Below, piece by piece: positions 28,345 through 37,379 of a DNA stretch of 64,000 nucleotides; positions within the stretch are counted from its first letter, which is position 1, and each line of letters begins with the position of its first letter. The DNA comes from Arthrobacter roseus. Lineage in GTDB: Bacteria > Actinomycetota > Actinomycetes > Actinomycetales > Micrococcaceae. The notes under the pieces were generated by a model. It ran no database searches, had not been told where the DNA came from, and saw only the letters and a list, made by a program, of their open reading frames with translations. The stretch is from the NCBI RefSeq assembly GCF_016907875.1, contig NZ_JAFBCU010000001.1, positions 186,001 through 250,000 on the forward strand, written 5' to 3'. A program made the position numbers and the translations under genes.

Positions 28345-28648
28345 GCCGCCTCCCCCTTAAGCTCATCAAAGGCCGCATTCCGCTTTGTTGAGAAGAGCCA
28401 ATGTGAGACACATAGGTGAGACAAGACATGGTTGCGGGAACCGCCGCGAATGCTGGACTTTGTGATTCACAGCTGGACTGCGACCAACCGCCGTCAGGCC
28501 GTCCGTCCCGTCTTGATAAAAGGATCCTTTGCCGAGATGGCCGGCAGGCGATGCGTCCGCAGTCCGACGGATCCCACATCGGCCGTTGAACTCGAATGAA
28601 GGAGACCAGCGAGACGCGATTTAGAAGTAGACGACGGGTATCGGCCAC

Positions 28649-28973
28649 ATTCCTACTTGGACGGCCGAAGATGAGCGGAGCAAGCCACCGAGCGCTAACA
28701 GAACACCGTTACATGCCGCTGCGACTCACAGACAAGACCAGGCCGACCAAGCCGACCGGAAGGTTCACGACGGCAAGGCAAACTCGGGCCAGCGGGCAAC
28801 CGTTCGGCAAAAGCAATGAACACAGTTCCGGGCATCCGGGTGGGCCCCTGCTCGCTCCCCCCGCCGGACGGTAACAACACGCCGCCGGTGAAACCCACAG
28901 CCCTGATCAGAGGTGGCAGACTAGGCGGCACCGGCCGACACCCACGGACCGGCCCATCCCGAAGGAATCGCTC
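28649..28973. other. Region without recognisable gene
   Basis: About 325 bases between the recombinase remnant and the FMN reductase gene. No frame with good composition or ribosome site was found. GTGAGACA occurs twice nearby (28403-28425) and may be leftover recombination-site DNA. Confidence 0.45.
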
Positions 28974-29732
28974 ATGGATGCACCCCGCTACGAGAACCTG
29001 AATGCCCTGCTCATCAATTGCTCCCTTACCTCCGACCCGAACCGTTCCCACACCGGCCGGCTCTTGGACGTGGTCGACCACCTCATGTCCGGCGCCGGCG
29101 TGCAGGTAGACCGCCTACACGCGATCAACCACGACATCGCGCCCGGGGTGCAACCTGACATGCGTGAGCACGGGTGGGACAGCGACGAGTGGCCCGAGCT
29201 ATGGCCCCGCGTCCAGGCCGCCGACATCCTCGTCCTGGGAACCCCCCTCTGGTTGGGTGAGGAGTCCTCCGTATGTCGGCGCCTCATCGAACGCCTCTAC
29301 GCCATGTCCAATCAGCTCAATCAGGTCGGTCAGTCCGTCTACTACAACAAAGTCGGTGGCGCGGTAATCACCGGCAACGAGGACGGCGTCAAACACACCT
29401 CCATGTCGTTACTGTTCGCCCTGCAGCACCTCGGACTGACGATCCCGCCCCAGGCGGACGTTGGCTGGATCGGCGAGATCGGCCCCGGCCCGTCCTACGG
29501 TGACCCCCGCGACGGCCAAGAACCTGTGGGATTCGACAGTGCGTTCACCCGCCGCAACGCCACCATCATGAGCTGGAACCTCATGCACACCGCCGACCTG
29601 CTGCGCCGGGCTGGCGGCCTGCCCAATTACGGCAATGACCGCAACGCACTGCAGGAGGGCGAGGTGTTTGGGTACGTCAAGCCGGAGCCGATAGCAGGCA
29701 CCGCCACATCCACACACAAAGAGGAGACCTGA
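28974..29732 (+). CDS. NADPH-dependent FMN reductase / flavodoxin-like protein
   Basis: A 252-residue flavodoxin-fold protein. ALLINCSLTSDPNRSHTGRLLD is the phosphate-binding loop, ADILVLGTPLWLGEESS the flavin-contact loop and NKVGGAVITGNEDG the third loop, a pattern typical of NAD(P)H:FMN or quinone reductases. It might supply reduced flavin to oxygenases, but it is not linked to the LLM gene 16 kb away. It is complete and lies between two decayed regions. Confidence 0.8.
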   Translation: MDAPRYENLNALLINCSLTSDPNRSHTGRLLDVVDHLMSGAGVQVDRLHAINHDIAPGVQPDMREHGWDSDEWPELWPRVQAADILVLGTPLWLGEESSVCRRLIERLYAMSNQLNQVGQSVYYNKVGGAVITGNEDGVKHTSMSLLFALQHLGLTIPPQADVGWIGEIGPGPSYGDPRDGQEPVGFDSAFTRRNATIMSWNLMHTADLLRRAGGLPNYGNDRNALQEGEVFGYVKPEPIAGTATSTHKEET

Positions 29733-30112
29733 GATCGCGGTCGGCTGATCACTGCCTGATTCCCGCCCGATTCCCGCCCATCCCCTTATCGGCTCTACCG
29801 TCAGGAGAGCCCTAACTATTGCGTCGAGCATGCTGGTTTGCTGAAATTCGAGCAGATCAAGACGAAAAAGAGATCGCACATCATAATGGCGGAATGGGAA
29901 AAGACGTGATGGAATCGGGTCTTCGGCGAAGACCCGCTAACAGCGCTTATGCCCGTCGGTTTCCTAGTTCCCAGCCAATGATGTCGAGGGCTCGAAGCGG
30001 TGTTATGGGTGGACCCGGCGCGACGGCGGCTATGTCTTCCCATCGATCTAGCTGGCTCGCAAGATCGATTTGCAGTGCCGATAGCCACAACCGGCGATAT
30101 TCCGCTCGGCTT

Positions 30113-30592
30113 CGTGATCCCGTCCGGCTTGCAAAACACATCCTAGATTTGGATGAGCAGCTGAAAGCTAACGAAAAGCAACTGGACGAGCTGGTCAAGG
30201 TCAGCGAGGCGGCGCCTCTTCTCGAAGAGACGGGCTTTGGGCCGGTGAATACCGCGAAGTGCTTTGTGGCGTGGTCCCACGAGGGACGCGTCCGGGATGA
30301 GGCAGCCTTTGCCTCTCTGGCAGGCGTCAATCCCATTCCCGCTTCGTCAGGTAACACCGTGCGTCATCGACTGAACCGGGGCGGCGACAGGGCTCTGAAC
30401 AGCGCCTTGCACATGATCGCGATTACCAGGATGACCCACCATGCCGAAACACGAGACTACGTCGAAAAGCGTCGTATCGAGGGAAAGACGGATAAGGACA
30501 TCCGTCGCTGCCTCAAACGTTATTTGGCCCGCCGCGTGTTCCGGATCCTGGCTGCTTCAGTTTCAAGTAAAGCTATTGAAAACCCGGCTTGA
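30113..30592 (+). pseudogene. IS110-family transposase remnant (C-terminal part)
   Basis: From about 30113 the frame gives RDPVRLAKHILDLDEQL and then the Transposase_20 core: LLEETGFGPVNTAKCFVAWS, AAFASLAGVNPIPASSGNT, RHRLNRGGDRALNSALHMIA and a basic tail. The N-terminal DEDD RuvC-like domain is absent. The 300 bases before it (29813-30112) are unrelated to IS110 and partly readable on the minus strand (ending RALDIIGWELGNRR), so a rearrangement joined two elements. Confidence 0.8.
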
Positions 30593-30709
30593 CAGACATA
30601 GAAGAGTCACCTAACGGCCGTAGTTGTCGATTCCCCGTCCCCGGCAAGGAAATCTCTCAGCAAACACGAATCTAGAGGGAGCTGCGGGTCGTCGGTTAGA
30701 GTTACAGCC

Positions 30710-30963
30710 ATGATGACCAGTCCGGATCGTCTGGGCCATTCGTCTATGTGCAGCTGGCAGGCGCCGTCATGCTCCAAATCGCGTCCCCACCGTTCGCGTT
30801 CCCGCCGCAGCACTACGCCTTCCTACTCGACGAGCAGCACGTCGATCGCGCATACGCGAAGATCACTCATCGAAGTCGAGACCACTGGGCCGACCCACAG
30901 TGGACGCGCCTCGGAGAGACGAACACCGATGGCCACGGCTGCCTATCTGGCTGTCAGGGCTGA
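30710..30963 (+). pseudogene. VOC-family (glyoxalase-like) protein fragment
   Basis: VQLAGAVMLQIAS followed by FPPQHYAFLLDEQHVDRAY and HWADPQW matches the middle and end of small VOC metalloproteins. There the His of PQHYAFL and the HWADP motif are conserved. The protein lacks its N-terminal beta-alpha-beta unit and the C-terminal DPxGH end, and its 3' end overlaps the convergent epimerase gene. Confidence 0.6.
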
Positions 30964-31944
30964 GAGAAGTCCTGCTTCTTCCTTCCTGGAAAGTCCAGCG
31001 TTTCGTTGCCGTTCGATTCCCTCGTTTTCCTCCCAAGCCAGTACGGCGCGAAGTGTTTCCTCCAATGGCCGGAGAGTCAGACCCGCGGCCTTCGCTCGTT
31101 CGTTGGAGCGTGCGTTCATTCCCCACCAGTCCTTATCAGCTAGCCATAGGGGTAAAGACTTCGGTCCGGACCATTCACTCACACCTTCCTCACGAAGCCA
31201 CGGTGTCTCTGCGCGTACGAGTGGACCTTGGTGGGCGGCTACTGCTTGTGCGGCAGCAAGATGGTCGTTGAAAAGATGGGTGTCGCCCATCGCGTTGTAC
31301 ACACCAGTAAGTTGCTGCTCGCAGCAGTCGATCAGCCACGAAGCAAAATCCCTCACGTCGATAATCTGCGTGGGTAGTGACGGCGCGTCCGGTATCAGCA
31401 CAGACCCATCTTCGACTGAAGGATGAGCGAAACGCAGCGGCCAATAACCGGTACGACCGAAGGTATCGCCGGGCCCACCGATGAGGCCAGCACTGGCAAT
31501 CAGGCAATGTTCAGGGCCGAACGATTCAAGGACCGCCTGCTCGCACGCCACTTTCGCGGGCCCATAGGAGTCCATCGTCTCCATGACGTCCGATTCAATC
31601 GGTGCCAGCAGCGGGGCATCTTCGTCCTGACCCAGTGGACCTTGATCGGCGTAGACATTTCCCGAGGAAACGAAAACGTAGTTCCCTGCGCTGCGAAGGT
31701 CCCGCACCGCACGTTTCACCTGACCCGGTTGGCGAGCGACATCCAAAACCGCATCCCATTGGCTGTGCGCAACGCGCTCCAGCCCGTGCTCTTCATCTCG
31801 GTCTGCCTTCAGCAGCGACGCACCTGTGGGAACGGGACCAGCCTCTCCCCTGGCAAGGCAGGTGACCTCATGCCTTCGCTCAAGCACTTGGCGAGCAACC
31901 TCGTAACCAAGCCACGCAGTACCGCCGAGAATTAGAAGCCTCAT
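30943..31944 (-). CDS. NAD-dependent epimerase/reductase, paralogue of 13085-14056
   Basis: A 333-residue extended SDR: LLILGGTAWLGYEVARQ at the N-terminus, VFVSSGNVYAD, SYGPAKVACEQ with the Tyr/Lys pair, and GLIGGPGDTFGRTGYWPLRF. It shares with the riboswitch-operon epimerase the GGTAWLG start, IIDVRD, TGVYNAMGD/TGIFNAVGD and the SLPLWL ending motif. The start at 31944 is the family start; the frame extends 81 codons upstream without family similarity. It stands alone at the edge of the decayed zone. Substrate unknown. Confidence 0.85.
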   Translation of the reverse strand: MRLLILGGTAWLGYEVARQVLERRHEVTCLARGEAGPVPTGASLLKADRDEEHGLERVAHSQWDAVLDVARQPGQVKRAVRDLRSAGNYVFVSSGNVYADQGPLGQDEDAPLLAPIESDVMETMDSYGPAKVACEQAVLESFGPEHCLIASAGLIGGPGDTFGRTGYWPLRFAHPSVEDGSVLIPDAPSLPTQIIDVRDFASWLIDCCEQQLTGVYNAMGDTHLFNDHLAAAQAVAAHQGPLVRAETPWLREEGVSEWSGPKSLPLWLADKDWWGMNARSNERAKAAGLTLRPLEETLRAVLAWEENEGIERQRNAGLSRKEEAGLLSALTAR

Positions 31945-32021
31945 GTGGTCATTACACCAATGAGGCACCTTCACCGAAACGAGGCTCACAGCCGCGCAAG
32001 CCTGGACCGAGGCAACGTGGC

Positions 32022-32405
32022 TCAGTAAGCGACGGTGAAGTGCCGCAGACCGGGCTGTGGGTTTTTGAGCTCGTCCACGACGGCGATGGCGAGGTCTTCT
32101 GCGGAAATCCGCGAGACACCTTCTCCATCGATCAGGAGCTGATTTCCGCCACGGCGGTAACTCCCCGTTCGACAAACCGCTGGTCATTGATCACCAGGGA
32201 ACCTGGATCGTCTGGGCCGTGCAGCGGGCCCGCACCCCCGATGACGAGGACCCGACGGTCGAAGCCCTTGACTGCGTCGAGAATGGTCGTGATCGTCGCC
32301 TGCTGATCGGGAGGTTCCTGTGACCCTGTGTCCGCGCGCGACTGCCTCGGCAGCGATACGGGATCCGGCCATTCCTGTTGCACCGATGACGGCAATCCTC
32401 ATCAT
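32022..32405 (-). pseudogene. Broken NAD(P)-dependent oxidoreductase (YwnB/YhfK-like)
   Basis: Pieces of one short atypical SDR are spread over frames. IAVIGATGMAGSRIAAEAVARGH is the normal start. TILDAVKGFDRRVLVIGGAGPL is the second beta-alpha part in another frame. SRISAEDLAIAVVDEL with LRHFTVAY is the normal C-terminus. At least 80 residues are missing. The start overlaps the EamA stop by 4 bases, so it was once the second gene of that operon. Confidence 0.75.
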
Positions 32406-33325
32406 GTTCTCCTTTTTTGTCGCGGAGCCATCGGTGGCTCGGCGACGCTCGTTGTCGTGTTCGTGGGTGCTTTTCGGGTCGGTGTGATTTGGCTAGCGGC
32501 AATAGCTGTTAGGGCAAGGGCAAATCCAAGCATTTGCGCGAGGCTGAGGATCTCTCCCAGCAAGAGCGCTCCGAGGGTGGCGGCAACCAGGGGTGAGAGC
32601 AGTCCGAGCACGGCGACCGATGCAACGGGCAACCGTCCAATGCCTCTGAACCACAGCGTGTAAGTGAAGAGTCCCCCGATCAGTCCGAGCCACGCGTAAC
32701 CTGCCAGAGCCGAGGCATCGATATCAGAGGGCGCGCCCTCCAACAGCAGCGTCACGGGGAGCAGGAACAGCCCGCCCGCGGTCAGTTGCCACCCGGCCAG
32801 CGCCATCGCTGGCACCCCTGCCGCCCGCCCCCACTTCTTGGTGAGAGTAACCCCCGTCCCCATGGAAACGGTGCCCAGCAAGCCTGCAATTACTCCGACG
32901 GTGTCGAGGTTTGCCGTGGAACGCAGGACAACTAGGGCAACACCGATGACCCCTACCACGCCCCAGGAGAAGCGCCACGCGGAGAACTGCTCGCGCAGAA
33001 CAAAGACAACGAGGATGGCGACGACGAGTGGCTGCCCGGCCCCAAGGGTGGCTGCAACACCGCCGGGCAAGTGATAAGCGGTGATGAAGAGCAGCGGAAA
33101 GAAGGCGCCAATGTTCAGTACGCCGAGCACGGCGGACTTCCACCACCAGGAGCCCCGGGGCAGCCTACGGGTCAAGATGATCGCAATCAGCCCGGCGGGC
33201 AGGGCCCGGATTAGTGAGGCGAACAACGGATGGTCTGGAGGCAGGAACTCGGTGGTCACGATATACGTCGTCCCCCACACCACCGGCACGACGGCCGTGA
33301 GCAGCGTATCCCGCAGCCTATTCAT
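32402..33325 (-). CDS. EamA/DMT-family transporter
   Basis: A 307-residue drug/metabolite exporter with ten hydrophobic segments in two EamA repeats. VVPVVWGTTYIVTTEFLPPDHPLFASLIRALPAG is the first-repeat signature and LGLIGGLFTYTLWFRGIGRLP the second. It is divergent from the MarR gene, with two MarR-type palindromes in the shared promoter, the usual layout for a regulator-controlled efflux pump. The natural substrate is not evident. Confidence 0.9.
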   Translation of the reverse strand: MNRLRDTLLTAVVPVVWGTTYIVTTEFLPPDHPLFASLIRALPAGLIAIILTRRLPRGSWWWKSAVLGVLNIGAFFPLLFITAYHLPGGVAATLGAGQPLVVAILVVFVLREQFSAWRFSWGVVGVIGVALVVLRSTANLDTVGVIAGLLGTVSMGTGVTLTKKWGRAAGVPAMALAGWQLTAGGLFLLPVTLLLEGAPSDIDASALAGYAWLGLIGGLFTYTLWFRGIGRLPVASVAVLGLLSPLVAATLGALLLGEILSLAQMLGFALALTAIAASQITPTRKAPTNTTTSVAEPPMAPRQKRRT

Positions 33326-33348
33326 CCAAACTCCTTAGCATTCAACAG

Positions 33349-33412
33349 TTCAATACTGAAGTGTTTAGACTACGATGTTACTCTAGGTATCGTCAAACAC
33401 TTCAACGTTGAA
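33349..33412. promoter_or_regulatory. Two palindromic operators between EamA and MarR genes
   Basis: TTCAATACTGAA (33349-33360) and TTCAACGTTGAA (33401-33412, perfect palindrome) fit one consensus, TTCAAyrtTGAA, of the size bound by MarR dimers. One lies close to each divergent start. Confidence 0.7.
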
Positions 33413-33421
33413 AGGTGCACC

Positions 33422-33949
33422 ATGGACGATAGCGTCGCCCGCATCATTGACCAATGGGCGAGGGCACGGCCCGATGTTGATGTCAGCGCCATGGGGGTTC
33501 TCGGAAGGCTCTCCCGCCTCACCCGCCTGTTCGAGCGCGAGTTGCAAGGGGTCTTCTCCCGACACGGCCTGCAGCCCGGAGAATTCGATATCCTTGCCAC
33601 CCTTCGTCGCGCTGACGTCGAAGGGACCGGACTGACTGCCGGACAGCTCGCGGACAGCTCCATGGTCACCTCGGGCGCAATCACTAACAGGCTTGACCGG
33701 CTACTCGGCAAGGAACTCATCACCCGCGAGCCGGACCCACATAGTCGACGAACCATTCGCGTCGCCCTGACGCGAAAGGGGCTGAAGCTCATCGACGCGG
33801 CGTTGGAAGACCATGTCGCCAACGAAGAACGGCTACTCTCAACCATGTCCACCAACCACCGTGAACAACTTGAAGAACTACTCAGCGCCCTCCTTCAGAC
33901 ACATGAGAACCCAACGGCATCTTCCGTGGAAACGCACGTCAGCCAATGA
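33422..33949 (+). CDS. MarR-family transcriptional regulator
   Basis: A 175-residue winged-helix regulator: LQPGEFDILATLRRAD, TAGQLADSSMVTSGAITNRLDRL (recognition helix) and the wing REPDPHSRRTIRVALTRKGL with the conserved DxRxx-type turn. Helices at both ends form the dimer domain. It probably represses both itself and the divergent EamA exporter through the palindromes at 33349-33412, with release on binding a small phenolic or drug ligand, as is common for the family. The start at 33422 follows GAAAGGTG. Confidence 0.92.
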   Translation: MDDSVARIIDQWARARPDVDVSAMGVLGRLSRLTRLFERELQGVFSRHGLQPGEFDILATLRRADVEGTGLTAGQLADSSMVTSGAITNRLDRLLGKELITREPDPHSRRTIRVALTRKGLKLIDAALEDHVANEERLLSTMSTNHREQLEELLSALLQTHENPTASSVETHVSQ

Positions 33950-34026
33950 AGGTAATTACTGATGCCCATGTACGCAAAGTTCCCGCTACCGTGGTGGTTG
34001 GCGCTGTCAGGGAGGCCGCCTCTGCT

Positions 34027-34875
34027 TCAGTTCTTCCAGTGTGAGGGAGCAACGAGCGACGGCGGCAGCCGGGTTTCGGCGTCGCCCGTCGCTGAATTGA
34101 CCTGAGGCTGGGTCAGAAAGAGGCTCGAGGACAAGTCCGCCCCACCCAGATCGGCGTCGCGGAGGTCCGCGCCGATCAGGTCCGCATCCCGGAGATCAGC
34201 ACCGTGCAGGTCTGCGGCAATGAGGTAAGCACCGCGGAGGTTTGCCCCGCGCAGGTCTGCGTTCTTGAGCTTGGCACCGATGAGGTCTGCTCCGGGCTTG
34301 ATCTTCCGGTTGGTTTTCGACCTCCACTTCGGAGGCTCGGCACTGCCGCGGACCAGTTCGCTCACTTGAGACAGCACCTCGTTGACGCTGTCCCGGTGAG
34401 CGCCCATATCAATGTCGAGGACGACGTCGGCCGGAGATTCACTCAGCCGTTCCGTCGTTGTGTAGGCGGCCTCGAGATCTTCCCGGATTGGGCCAGTCTG
34501 TGCCTGATTCATGGCCTCATTCAGGTACCACAGGAGTTCCTGCAATTGCCGCACCACGGGGAAGACGGCGAACATCTCAGCCCGCTGCTCCGGAGCCTGA
34601 CGCCAGGTCTGGCCGCCATAAGTTATCTGGGTAACCTTCTGCCCCGCACCAAAACAGTCGAACACGGTACAGCCCTTGAATCCGCGGTCCCGCAGGGTGG
34701 GATGTATTTGGCAGAGGAAGTCGTCCTGCAGGTTCTCGCATGGATCACCGGCCGGTTTGTCGAACGCAAAGTCCGCTGATTTGGCGAAGGCGAGCGCTAC
34801 GCAGCAGAGCCCGGCACAGTTTGCGCAGTCGGCGGCTAGCTCGTCGCGTCGGTCCTGCGGATCAGCCGCTGGCAT
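34027..34875 (-). CDS. Cys-rich pentapeptide-repeat protein
   Basis: A 282-residue two-part protein. The N-terminal half has a cysteine cluster (CANCAGLCC, then C, C, H, C and C within 60 residues) that looks like a metal or Fe-S site of the YkgJ type. The C-terminal part, from about residue 195, has ten or so pentapeptide repeats of the A(D/N)LxG form (GADLIGAKLKNADLRGANLR and on), which fold as a right-handed beta-helix. Related actinobacterial proteins exist, but the function is unknown. Some pentapeptide proteins protect gyrase; nothing here shows that. Confidence 0.8.
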   Translation of the reverse strand: MPAADPQDRRDELAADCANCAGLCCVALAFAKSADFAFDKPAGDPCENLQDDFLCQIHPTLRDRGFKGCTVFDCFGAGQKVTQITYGGQTWRQAPEQRAEMFAVFPVVRQLQELLWYLNEAMNQAQTGPIREDLEAAYTTTERLSESPADVVLDIDMGAHRDSVNEVLSQVSELVRGSAEPPKWRSKTNRKIKPGADLIGAKLKNADLRGANLRGAYLIAADLHGADLRDADLIGADLRDADLGGADLSSSLFLTQPQVNSATGDAETRLPPSLVAPSHWKN

Positions 34876-34905
34876 TCTCGGTGTTCCTTACCTCGGGGTA
34901 ATTAT

Positions 34906-35118
34906 TCAAGCAGTCTCGCGGTAGTCGTGCAGTATCGGGTCATTCAGCAGCAACCGCTCCTCGCGCGACCTGCGTTCAATGGCCCGCTCGTTCAGAGCGT
35001 AGGGAATGATGAGCACCAACGGCGGAATCAGGGCCACATAAAAAGGCCACCATTCAAGGATCATCGGAACGAACGCTAGGACGAAAAGTACCTGGTGCAC
35101 CGTTCTATAGGCTTTCAT
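34906..35118 (-). CDS. Small membrane protein
   Basis: A 70-residue protein with two hydrophobic helices (VLFVLAFVPMILEWWPFYVALIPPLVLIIPYAL) and a charged C-terminal tail (NERAIERRSREERLL). The start at 35118 has a GGGGGG/GGGGA ribosome site directly upstream. Function unknown. A 67-bp repeat copy lies 75 bases upstream. Confidence 0.6.
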   Translation of the reverse strand: MKAYRTVHQVLFVLAFVPMILEWWPFYVALIPPLVLIIPYALNERAIERRSREERLLLNDPILHDYRETA

Positions 35119-35192
35119 GGTCCCCCCATTGCTGTGTTGTGCTGCATGACGCCGCGCAACCCCGCGGCCCACCTAGTTTCATCCTAACCGGC

Positions 35193-35259
35193 TGACCAAT
35201 GGTCACTCCTTGTTGGTCCAAGCGCTGTCATTCCAGCCACGAGTGACGATTGGTCACTC
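35193..35259. repeat. 67-bp repeat, copy 1
   Basis: 62 of 67 bases are identical to 36840-36906, same orientation. Inside are GGTCACTC twice and GAGTGAC once, making TGACCAATGGTCA and GAGTGACGATTGGTCACTC dyads. It lies upstream of the small membrane protein gene. Confidence 0.85.
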
Positions 35260-35303
35260 GTGGTCCTCGTTCAGGGCAGGTTCCAATACCTTTGGCCGAC
35301 GAG

Positions 35304-35669
35304 CTACGTACGAGAGCCTCCGCGGACCCAAGCATTGGCCAGGAGCCCCTGCGCCTCGGGGAGCTCTAACCCTTGCTGCTGGGCAGCCAGTGCAAATGAT
35401 CGCGCTGCGTCGAGGAGTAGACGCCCAGTCGCCTGTCCCGCATTCACTCGTGTTCCGGCGGCCCTAGCGGTACGAATTAGCCCAGCACCTTCGAGTTCCT
35501 TGTATGCTTTTGCGACCGATCCCGGGGCAACGCGCAGGTCAGCGGCCAGCTGCCGCACTGGTGGAAGTCGGACATCCACCTCAAGTTGCCCGGCCCGAAT
35601 TTGCGCCGCTAATTGGGACCGGATCTGCTCTACCGTCGACGTGGCCGCCGACGGGTCAATAATGATCAT
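35304..35669 (-). CDS. GntR-family regulator (YtrA-like)
   Basis: A 121-residue regulator with an N-terminal GntR winged helix (VEQIRSQLAAQIRAGQLEVDVRLPPVRQLAADLRVAPGSVAKAYKELEGAGL) and only a short helical tail, as in the YtrA subgroup that usually controls ABC or membrane genes. The start at 35669 overlaps the stop of the upstream membrane-protein gene by 4 bases, so the two are co-expressed. The regulator probably controls its own operon. Confidence 0.88.
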   Translation of the reverse strand: MIIIDPSAATSTVEQIRSQLAAQIRAGQLEVDVRLPPVRQLAADLRVAPGSVAKAYKELEGAGLIRTARAAGTRVNAGQATGRLLLDAARSFALAAQQQGLELPEAQGLLANAWVRGGSRT

Positions 35670-36712
35670 CGGACCAATTCCGACTGGACCTGCTGCCCAC
35701 GTGTCCGGCTCGCAGTCCACAGTGCGACGACGACTGACACGCTGTTGATGGCCAGCACCATCGCGGCGGTCACGATCACCAGCGAAGAGACGATCATGAT
35801 CAGAGCCAACGTATAGCCCGGCTCGACGGGAATCCTTTCAGCCACAGCATCCAGATCCACTGTAGGGATCAGGTCCACATGCGCAATCCGCAGGGCATTC
35901 CCCGTGACCAGCCCAAGTCCGCCAATCTGGATACCCAACGCTGCGCTGGAAAAACTCATGATCAACTTCGTCTGTAGTGCCCGCAGCGCAGAGTCGACCG
36001 TGAAGAGGCTCGGTGTTGCCGGTCGCGCGGCCTGCGCGGACCGACGAAGCGCCCAATATGCTGCCGCTGCGATCAGCACCGTGCAGATCATCAGCGGAAC
36101 TCCGTAGTACCAACCAGGAAAGGGACCAGCGGAGGAAAGATTGTATTGGACATCAACTACCTGCCCGTTCTCAATACCCCACCCCGAGAGACTGCGGTAC
36201 TGATAGACACGGTGAAGACCGAATTCGTCAGTTGCTGAATAGACCCCTGCGAGCAGCAGCCCCACCACGAGGATGGCTGCGGACGCCGCCGGCAGCACAA
36301 AGATCCACTTTCGGCCGAACCTTGTTGGACCTCTCGGCGAAAGCTCGGCGATGGTGCTGCCGTGTTCGTTTGCCGGCCAAGACGGACGGCGATGGAGACT
36401 AAAGACAAGTAAGCCGACCAAAACAGCGACTCCCGCTGCCAGAGCGTAGGGAAGTCCGTAGGACTGCGACCATTCGCTGCCCAGCGTCCACATCGCGAAA
36501 AAGCCTCCACACGCGGCAGCCAGTGCTATGGCGCAGACACGCGATTCTGCCTGAAAGGCCACGCGGGTGGCGCGTGCAGATTCCTCACTTAATCCGTCAG
36601 TTGTGACCGTCTGGACCCTCGTCCCACGCATTGCCTTCCTGATAATCAGCCACAGGACAAGCGCGATCAGGCCAACGGCAGCAATCACAATCAATATGCG
36701 CAGAGATCCCAT
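35666..36712 (-). CDS. Polytopic membrane protein of unknown function
   Basis: A 348-residue protein with six to seven hydrophobic helices (IAAVGLIALVLWLII at the N-terminus, AGVAVLVGLLVFSLH, LPAASAAILVVGLLLAGVY, MICTVLIAAAAYWAL, and the last ALIMIVSSLVIVTAAMVLAINSVSVVVALW). A periplasmic stretch with VYQYRSLSGWGIENGQVVDVQYNL lies in the middle. No known family is recognised. It is translationally coupled to the GntR regulator and so is its likely target or partner. Confidence 0.75.
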   Translation of the reverse strand: MGSLRILIVIAAVGLIALVLWLIIRKAMRGTRVQTVTTDGLSEESARATRVAFQAESRVCAIALAAACGGFFAMWTLGSEWSQSYGLPYALAAGVAVLVGLLVFSLHRRPSWPANEHGSTIAELSPRGPTRFGRKWIFVLPAASAAILVVGLLLAGVYSATDEFGLHRVYQYRSLSGWGIENGQVVDVQYNLSSAGPFPGWYYGVPLMICTVLIAAAAYWALRRSAQAARPATPSLFTVDSALRALQTKLIMSFSSAALGIQIGGLGLVTGNALRIAHVDLIPTVDLDAVAERIPVEPGYTLALIMIVSSLVIVTAAMVLAINSVSVVVALWTASRTRGQQVQSELVR

Positions 36713-36839
36713 ATTGTCCTCTTTTCAAGAATTGCTTGTATCTTGCCAGCAATACAAACAGATGACGCTTCTTGTGTCAAGGAAAAGATACAAGACGGGC
36801 CGTTACCTTGGGGACGGGCACCGACTCATGGTTTGGGAT

Positions 36840-36906
36840 TGACCAATGGTCACTCCTTGTTGGTCTGGGCGCTGTCATTCCAACCACGAGTGACGATCGG
36901 TCACTC
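36840..36906. repeat. 67-bp repeat, copy 2
   Basis: Second copy of the repeat at 35193-35259. It lies 128 bases upstream of the minus-strand membrane gene and 56 bases before the ASCH gene, so it may serve both as an operator. Confidence 0.85.
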
Positions 36907-36962
36907 CATCGCTGCGTAAACCCGCAGAACCATAGGGCCCCAGACCCTGAGAGACTGATCGC

Positions 36963-37379
36963 ATGGCAGACACAATGGAATTTGGGTACGACGGCGACGA
37001 CGGGCTGGGCGACCGCCTCATCAAGGCGGTTCTTGCTGGGGAGAAGACGGCGACGTCGTCGTTGGCTGTTGAGTACCTCTCCGGTGAGGCGTTGCCCCAA
37101 GTAGGCGCGAAACTTCCGTTGGTTGACCACGCCGGGAACGTGTACGGCGTCGTCGAGACTACCCGGGTGACTATCATCCCGTTGGATCTGGTGGGCGACG
37201 ACGTCGCCCATGACGAGGGTGAAGGCTTCACCGACGTTACCGAATGGCGTGAGGCCCACGTGAAGTTCTGGCACGAAGTTGCCCACCTCACTCGGGAGGA
37301 CTGCGGAGATCCACAGTGGGAACTGCGCGAACGCGAGCCCGTGGTGGTCGAGTGGTTCCGGCTTCTCCCCATCCTTTAG
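36963..37379 (+). CDS. ASCH-domain protein
   Basis: A 138-residue protein filled by one ASCH domain, a PUA-like beta-barrel thought to bind RNA. Typical features are FGYDGDDGLGDRLIKAVLAGEKTATSSL near the N-terminus (the GxKxxTxS loop), LVDHAGNVYGVVETTRVTIIPL and EREPVVVEWFRLL at the end. Some members hydrolyse N4-acetylcytidine (YqfB) and others are of unknown role. No operon partner. Confidence 0.88.
   Translation: MADTMEFGYDGDDGLGDRLIKAVLAGEKTATSSLAVEYLSGEALPQVGAKLPLVDHAGNVYGVVETTRVTIIPLDLVGDDVAHDEGEGFTDVTEWREAHVKFWHEVAHLTREDCGDPQWELREREPVVVEWFRLLPIL

Noticed and set aside
26510-28648. A single 712-residue fusion protein
   Set aside because: The frame crosses three unrelated remnants, and the MFS part lies in another frame; see the separate pseudogene entries.
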